From assembly GCA_019638495.1 (NCBI GenBank), contig JAHBTQ010000003.1, positions 62,001-126,000 on the forward strand: a DNA stretch of 64,000 nt. The letters are read 5' to 3'. The position numbers were made by a program, and so were the translations under genes. The notes under the pieces are model-generated. The model saw nothing but the letters and a program-made list of their open reading frames with translations, searched no databases and had not been told where the DNA came from. Below, piece after piece: positions 58,905 through 64,000 of this stretch; the first letter of the stretch is position 1; each line of letters starts with the position of its first letter. This DNA comes from Taibaiella sp. (GTDB lineage: Bacteria; Bacteroidota; Bacteroidia; Chitinophagales; Chitinophagaceae).

Positions 58905-60743
58905 CTACACGGCTACGTTAAACTCTGTCATCCATATGTTGAGTGAGGCAGCGCGCCATAGTTGCAGCGCTTCGGGGGTTGTGAGGCTACGTTGTTTCAA
59001 CTTGCCCAGGAGAAAATCTCTTTGAGTAGTTGTGAGCAACTCGCGAGCAGTAACCCAGGGTTCTATCCATGCTGCATCTTTATACATAGCATCAATGAGC
59101 GGTGTGTAGAAACCGATCTTATCTGTGCGGTTGAAAACCTCATCCGGCAGGTATTGGCGGCACGCTTCTCTCAGCAGGTATTTGCGCATCCCTTTCACCA
59201 GGAAGTCGTCCGGCCGAATGGAAACTACTAACTCAGCTATACGGTGGTCAAGGAAAGGCATGCGGCCCTCCAGGCTACGCGACATACCATTGCGGTCGTC
59301 GTAGTGCACCAGGTGGGGGATATGTACGCCATAGATGCTCTCCAACATTACGTCGTACGGATTGTTATAATCGTATAAAGAGATAAGTTCATTGTCCACT
59401 CCCTGCATGAGCGCAGGATTGATGATGCTTCGGCGGTTAACGCGGGAGTTGTGACGCATGCTGGTCTCCAGGGATGGCACTAACGATTTCATCCATGTCC
59501 GTATCATGTACATGTTGCCAAGGTCCATCTTCTTCAGATTGGCCGAGAACTTACGGAAGTGCATGGATTTGATCTGCTGAACGAGTATGGCTTGTGCCAT
59601 ATTGTTATACCCAAAGAATATCTCATCAGCACCCTGGCCGTTGAGTACTACTTTGATGCCGGCTTCGGCGGCCATAGACATCAGGAAGCCATGTGCCATG
59701 ATGGATGGGTCGCCGAAAGGCTCTTCCTGTATTCGAATGAAACTCGCGAGATCGTCCTTCAGCGAAAGCTCGTGCAGGTTTTTTCGATGTACGATGAAGT
59801 TATTGCGCTTATTCATGGCAATAACAGCATCCACATATTTCGATTCGTCGTAGCGGCTACCGGTAGTTTGTGCCGTAAACAAGTGGATGTCCTTGTCATA
59901 ATAGGCCGAAAGAATGCCGGCTACAATAGAAGAGTCGATACCCCCGGATACCGTGATGCCAACCGGCACATCGGCAAGGGTTTGCGAAAGCACCCCTTCC
60001 ACTATTGCGTCGTGTAGTTGCTTTTTTACGGTTGCATCAAATGGGCGCTGTTCCCGGTGAGGTACGTGGGGCAAATACCAGTAACGGTTGGTTTGCAGCG
60101 CGGTTTGCCCTGGTTTTATCCAGGCATAACAGCCCTGCGGGAAATGTTTGATGTCCTTGTAGAATGTGTGTGCGCCAAGGTGTCCGTAGTTGCCCAGGGC
60201 AAGGTATTCAACAAATGCGGTTGGGTCGGCCTTTAGTTGCTCGCCGGCTTTGATGAGCGGTTTTACTTCACTTGCAATGATCCAGTCACCCGCTGTTTGC
60301 CGGTAGAAAATCGGCTTTTGTCCGTACCGGTCACGGCTCACGAATCCTACTTTTTCTTCGCTGTCCCAGATAATGAGCGCCCACATGCCCACCATTTCGG
60401 TAAGCATTTTCTCCCTCAGGATCCGGAAAAGCTCCAGGATGGTCTCTGTGTCTGAGTGTCCCCGAAAAGGGTGCCCCTGCAAGAACTTCGAGCGGAGTTC
60501 AAGATGATTGTAGATCTCTCCGTTGAAAACGATCTTATACCTGCCGCAGGAGGAGGTCATGGGTTGGTGCCCCAGCTCGGAGAGCTCTAATATTGCCAGG
60601 CGACGATGTAGCAACACAACATTGTCATCAGCAAAAACGCCGCTGTCGTCCGGACCGCGGTGCTGCATCAGGTGACCTGCCTGGTTGCAGAAAGAGAGAC
60701 CGTCTTCTTTATTGCGGCCTATATAGCCGGCTATTCCGCACAT
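58905..60743 (-). CDS. asnB: Asparagine synthase (glutamine-hydrolysing)
   Basis: A 612-residue enzyme with an N-terminal class II glutamine amidotransferase domain (catalytic Cys2 in M-C-G-I-A-G; H-R-G-P-D-D near residue 30; N-G-E-I-Y-N near 75) and a synthetase domain with the pyrophosphate loop S-G-G-I-D-S-S near residue 260. It makes asparagine from aspartate, or belongs to the related group that amidates surface sugars. The length of 612 residues is in the usual range. It converges on the lactamase gene with a 6-base gap. Confidence 0.9.
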   Translation of the reverse strand: MCGIAGYIGRNKEDGLSFCNQAGHLMQHRGPDDSGVFADDNVVLLHRRLAILELSELGHQPMTSSCGRYKIVFNGEIYNHLELRSKFLQGHPFRGHSDTETILELFRILREKMLTEMVGMWALIIWDSEEKVGFVSRDRYGQKPIFYRQTAGDWIIASEVKPLIKAGEQLKADPTAFVEYLALGNYGHLGAHTFYKDIKHFPQGCYAWIKPGQTALQTNRYWYLPHVPHREQRPFDATVKKQLHDAIVEGVLSQTLADVPVGITVSGGIDSSIVAGILSAYYDKDIHLFTAQTTGSRYDESKYVDAVIAMNKRNNFIVHRKNLHELSLKDDLASFIRIQEEPFGDPSIMAHGFLMSMAAEAGIKVVLNGQGADEIFFGYNNMAQAILVQQIKSMHFRKFSANLKKMDLGNMYMIRTWMKSLVPSLETSMRHNSRVNRRSIINPALMQGVDNELISLYDYNNPYDVMLESIYGVHIPHLVHYDDRNGMSRSLEGRMPFLDHRIAELVVSIRPDDFLVKGMRKYLLREACRQYLPDEVFNRTDKIGFYTPLIDAMYKDAAWIEPWVTARELLTTTQRDFLLGKLKQRSLTTPEALQLWRAASLNIWMTEFNVAV

Positions 60744-60762
60744 TCAGGTGAGTTAGTTGGTG

Positions 60763-60793
60763 TAAAATTAAAGCGTATCGCGTTAATGGTCAA
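60763..60793 (-). promoter_or_regulatory. Probable promoter of asnB
   Basis: On the minus strand TTG (60791-60793), 20 bases, TAATTTTA (60763-60770), 19 bases before the asnB start. The -7 box is one base off consensus. Confidence 0.45.
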
Positions 60794-60917
60794 TAGCAAA
60801 TAGCATCCGGGGAAATAAACAATTATTACTTAACTGTTGAAGAAGTGCTCCCGCGGCCTAAGGTACAAACATAACCGGCAATCCTTGTACTTTTGAAGGA
60901 TCGAACCAACGACGTAT

Positions 60918-63371
60918 ATGAGGAAGAATTTCACGCTTGCCCTATTAGTACTGGCTTCAGCGATGACGGCAAATGGCCAGCAAGTCCGGCCGGCCAATTC
61001 GGGTACTATTTACCATGAATTGCGGCAGCTAAACAACCTGGTGAGCGTACTTTATGTGGCTGCCCACCCCGATGATGAGAATACCAGGCTGCTAGCCTAC
61101 ATGGTAAACGACAAACATATAAGGACGGCTTATCTCTCACTTACCCGTGGCGATGGCGGGCAAAATCTGCTGGGCAGTGAGCAGGGTGAGGCCTTGGGCC
61201 TAATAAGGACCCATGAACTCATGGAGGCACGAAAGATAGACGGTGCAGAACAATTCTTCACGCGGGCTGTTGATTTTGGGTTTTCCAAGTCATATGAAGA
61301 GACGTTCAAGCATTGGCCCAAAGCAGTTCTGGCAGATGATGCGATACGGGTGATCCGCAGGTTCAGGCCGGATGTGGTGATATGTCGTTTCCCGCCCGAT
61401 ACCAATGCCGGGCATGGGCAGCATGCAGCATCGGCCATTATCGCAGAAATGGCATTTAACGATGCTGGTAATAAAACGCAGTATACAGACCACTTCAAGT
61501 ATTACGATGCCTGGCAGCCCAAGCGTCTGCTATTTAATTCTTTCCGGTTTGGATCACGCAATACTACCTCAGAAGACCAATTCAAAATGCAGGTGGGGCA
61601 ATTCGTACCCACGCTGGGCATGGGAGTAGGTGAGCTGGCAGGCCAGAGCCGTAGCGTGCATAAGAGCCAGGGTGCGGGCACGCCCAGCGTACCCGGAGTG
61701 CAAACGGAGTACTTTAAGCTGGTGGCAGGAGAACCGTTCAAATCTTCCATTTTTGAGGGTATAGAGACTACCTGGAAGCGAGTGGGCCGCCCGGATATAG
61801 GTGACTCCGTGGCATCTCTTATTGCCAGGTATGACTTTAACAGGCCGGATCTTTTGCTGCCATCGCTGTTCCGGGTTCGTAGGATGATAGCCGAGGTGAA
61901 GGACCCATACTGGCGCAGCCTGAAAACAGAGGAAATAAACCGGCTTATACAGCACTGTGCCGGCGTGATGGTAGAAGTGACCACAAAACAGCCCGTGGCC
62001 GCCAAGGGAGAGCTGGTGCCTTTTACTGCAAAGATCATTGCCCGCTCTGCCACACCTATTATACTCAGGAAGATAGGCTGGCGTAACGGTGACACAACAA
62101 TGGATGTAAGGCTTGGTTTTGATTCATTAGTGACGCTGGAACACCTGGAGATAATTCGCGCAAATGAAAAGGTGACGCAGCCATACTGGCTGGAGTTTAA
62201 TGCAAATAATGACCTTTACTACATGCCGCTGGATACCGCTGCGGGCCTGCCGGAGACTCCCAACGGACTTGTAGTGCCCATAACGCTGTTAGTGGGTGGG
62301 GAGACAATGACTATCGATGTGCCGCTGTCCTACAAGCGACTGGACCCGGTGAAAGGAGACGTGGTAGAGCAGTTGCGCATTGTGCCCGACCTGACAATAG
62401 AATTTACAGACAAAATTATAGTGGCGAAAGAAGATGGAAGTTGTAAGATCAGCGCGAGGCTGCATGCCTATGCTGATCTGAATGGATTGAACCTGAGAAT
62501 GGCTTCAGACAAGTCAGGGGTGCTTCTTGAAGCATTTATCACCATGAAGAAAGGGGCCGATTCCCTGCTGACATTTAGTGTGCCTGCAGGGCGCGGCCCG
62601 AGTGCCGAAAGGGATATGTATGTAGTGCCGGTGGCCGGGGTTCCTGATATGGGGACGCTAAACCTGATACAGTATGACCACCTGCCAACGCTTCAATATT
62701 TTTCGAAACCCTTTACCCGGGTAATAGCTCCATCCTGGAAAAGCACGGCCAGGAAGATAGGATACCTGGAGGGGGCCGGAGACAAAGTGGCAGAGGTGCT
62801 GCGGCAGGCCGGGCTGGAAGTAGATGTGCTGAAGCCAGAGGACCTTGCATCTGCAGACAGGCTCATGAAGTATGATGCAATACTAACCGGTGTGCGCGTG
62901 GCCAATGCTGAAAAGCGAATGGCTTTGTGGATGCCGGTTCTACTCAAGTATGCCGAAAATGGAGGTACACTGGTGATGCAGTACAATACTGCACATGAGC
63001 TTGCAACAAAGAAGCTAGGGCCATATCCTTTTGACCTCTCGACAAAACGCGTGACCGAAGAAGATGCTGAGATGACGATAACCAAACCTACACACAGACT
63101 GCTGAACTATCCGAACAAGATAGAGAAAGCCGACTTTGATGGATGGGTGCAGGAGCGTGGTCTTTATTTTGCAAGCAAGTGGGATGACAAATACACCACG
63201 CTATTCAGCGCGCATGATACAGGAGAGGAGCCGCTGAATGGAAGCACCCTGTATGCACAGGTGGGTAAGGGACATTACGTGTATACTTCACTTTCTTTCT
63301 TCAGGCAGTTGCCGGCGGCGAACAAAGGCGCCATAAAGCTGTTGATGAATATGCTAAGTGTAGGTAAGTAG
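60918..63371 (+). CDS. Secreted PIG-L family deacetylase
   Basis: An 817-residue exported protein (signal peptide to about residue 21, A-N-G-Q). The PIG-L deacetylase domain (about 35-200) has A-H-P-D-D-E-N near residue 52 and L-T-R-G-D-G-G-Q-N near 76, plus H-x-x-H in G-H-G-Q-H near 175, the zinc site of N-acetylglucosamine-type deacetylases. The long C-terminal part is unassigned, with beta-rich and Rossmann-like segments near 620-700. It is a typical long form of Bacteroidota. Substrate unknown, probably a glycan. A TACTTTTG box (60888-60895) precedes it. Confidence 0.87.
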   Translation: MRKNFTLALLVLASAMTANGQQVRPANSGTIYHELRQLNNLVSVLYVAAHPDDENTRLLAYMVNDKHIRTAYLSLTRGDGGQNLLGSEQGEALGLIRTHELMEARKIDGAEQFFTRAVDFGFSKSYEETFKHWPKAVLADDAIRVIRRFRPDVVICRFPPDTNAGHGQHAASAIIAEMAFNDAGNKTQYTDHFKYYDAWQPKRLLFNSFRFGSRNTTSEDQFKMQVGQFVPTLGMGVGELAGQSRSVHKSQGAGTPSVPGVQTEYFKLVAGEPFKSSIFEGIETTWKRVGRPDIGDSVASLIARYDFNRPDLLLPSLFRVRRMIAEVKDPYWRSLKTEEINRLIQHCAGVMVEVTTKQPVAAKGELVPFTAKIIARSATPIILRKIGWRNGDTTMDVRLGFDSLVTLEHLEIIRANEKVTQPYWLEFNANNDLYYMPLDTAAGLPETPNGLVVPITLLVGGETMTIDVPLSYKRLDPVKGDVVEQLRIVPDLTIEFTDKIIVAKEDGSCKISARLHAYADLNGLNLRMASDKSGVLLEAFITMKKGADSLLTFSVPAGRGPSAERDMYVVPVAGVPDMGTLNLIQYDHLPTLQYFSKPFTRVIAPSWKSTARKIGYLEGAGDKVAEVLRQAGLEVDVLKPEDLASADRLMKYDAILTGVRVANAEKRMALWMPVLLKYAENGGTLVMQYNTAHELATKKLGPYPFDLSTKRVTEEDAEMTITKPTHRLLNYPNKIEKADFDGWVQERGLYFASKWDDKYTTLFSAHDTGEEPLNGSTLYAQVGKGHYVYTSLSFFRQLPAANKGAIKLLMNMLSVGK

Positions 63372-63380
63372 TAGCTTTGA

Positions 63381-64000
63381 TCAGCTATGGTGCTCGTGTA
63401 ATATGAGCATAGGTATGCGTGTAATAGCAGCTAATGCTTTGGTGTGGCTGCGATGGAAAAGACCCTCGAAGAGCGAATATTTTCCGTGAACAACAACTAG
63501 CCAGTCTACATTGTGCTCTGTGCAGAATCGATCTATTCCAAGGTCTATGTCTTCCTCGTACCGAAAGTGATAATGTGGGTTTGCGGGTGCAAGCGCTTTC
63601 TTTACCTGGTCCGGAATTACGGAGACATTATCTCGGTTTAAGACGTCCTTCTGTACATTCAGAACGTGCAGTGTAAGCTGAAGTCGTGTACAAAGCGCTG
63701 CAAACATATCGAGTGAGATTACGGTGTTTTCCCTCGCGATGTCCAGTGCAAAGCAGGCAGACCCCGGTGTTTTGTACTGGGTATCCGGCGGCACTGCAAT
63801 AATAGGAACACTGAGCTCATTGGCCGCCGTCTTCAGTGTGGAAAAGAACCATGCACTTGACTCAGTGGCGATGCTGTTCCCCAAAACCGCAAGTAGCGGT
63901 CGGCGGTGACTTTGTGCATAGTGCTCTACTATTTCAATAGCATTACCATAGATGACATGGCTGCTTATTGCTAACCCGGGATGCCTGGTGGCGATGACCT
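63381..64000 (-). CDS. Universal stress protein (UspA-type), 5' end outside the window
   Basis: A partial gene that runs off the right edge; 206 codons are visible. The frame stays open from the TTG at 63884 to base 64000, so the real start lies beyond the window. Residues from the edge read I-A-T-R-H-P-G-L-A-I-S-S-H-V-I-Y-G-N-A, then V-L-G-N-S and a second Usp half: P-I-I-A-V-P-P-D, a G-I-D-R-F-C segment, V-D-W-L-V-V-V-H-G, and P-M-L-I-L-H near the end. This is the tandem UspA arrangement common in Bacteroidota. It binds nucleotides or responds to stress; details cannot be given. Confidence 0.82.
   Translation of the reverse strand, partial: VIATRHPGLAISSHVIYGNAIEIVEHYAQSHRRPLLAVLGNSIATESSAWFFSTLKTAANELSVPIIAVPPDTQYKTPGSACFALDIARENTVISLDMFAALCTRLQLTLHVLNVQKDVLNRDNVSVIPDQVKKALAPANPHYHFRYEEDIDLGIDRFCTEHNVDWLVVVHGKYSLFEGLFHRSHTKALAAITRIPMLILHEHHS

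Overview
The window is chromosomal DNA of a Bacteroidota bacterium, most likely Chitinophagales/Chitinophagaceae. Evidence seen in the sequence: a type IX secretion sorting domain on a giant secreted protein (25114-29796), an outer-membrane beta-barrel plus GLPGLI gene pair (42125-45667), a DUF5777-type barrel, eukaryote-like class Ia ribonucleotide reductase, A-rich regions instead of Shine-Dalgarno sequences before most starts, and several promoters of the Bacteroidota form TTG-N19-TAnnTTTG (25032-25061, 30523-30552, 37766-37795, 58012-58041). No rRNA, tRNA, CRISPR array, insertion sequence or complete prophage was seen.

Layout. 1-8.0 kb: tail of a type IA topoisomerase, a secreted FGE-like protein, the (p)ppGpp synthetase/hydrolase Rel, fluoride exporter CrcB and the nrdB-nrdA operon, which has a structured leader. 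8.2-15.8 kb: a CsbD stress protein, a disordered small protein, an AI-2E family permease, an M23 peptidase, an Ldh-family oxidoreductase, a DUF1343 (NamZ-like) protein, a methyltransferase and a PAP2 phosphatase. 15.8-21.7 kb: a heavy-metal efflux operon made of a Cys-rich small protein, an RND permease fused to a TolC-like protein, and a lipoprotein adaptor. 22-24.9 kb: a partial Bat (aerotolerance) operon of DUF58, a BatD-like protein and BatA. 25.1-29.8 kb: the T9SS adhesin-like protein. 29.9-41.7 kb: ndk, a DHH phosphoesterase, two multidomain FKBP isomerases, an M1 peptidase, a TMTC-like membrane protein with TPRs, rpsT, and the run nusB-DUF1573-yajC-coaE, facing a terminase-like HTH gene whose 5' part is a 51-bp tandem repeat. 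42-48.6 kb: the barrel/GLPGLI pair and three tandem paralogous outer-membrane proteins. 48.8-54.2 kb: OsmC, gpsA, lgt, small secreted proteins, a gene broken by an in-frame stop, and L-threonine dehydrogenase. 54.5-64 kb: a thioesterase, an OB-fold/cytochrome/YceI/DUF5777 operon, an orphan receiver protein, a GOB-like B3 metallo-beta-lactamase, asnB, a PIG-L deacetylase and a partial universal stress protein.

Most of the content is ordinary core genome. The parts most worth a second look are: a family of hairpin-plus-CCGGG repeats that sits directly in front of rel and lgt and has expanded in frame inside a coding sequence (41.4-41.7 kb); the nrdBA leader, which has two mutually exclusive stems; three 21-bp-phased boxes in front of the CsbD gene; the metallo-beta-lactamase with a Gln-x-His-x-Asp-His site and an almost leaderless promoter; the RND-TolC fusion that keeps a signal-peptide-like joint; and the interrupted gene at 52696-53166.
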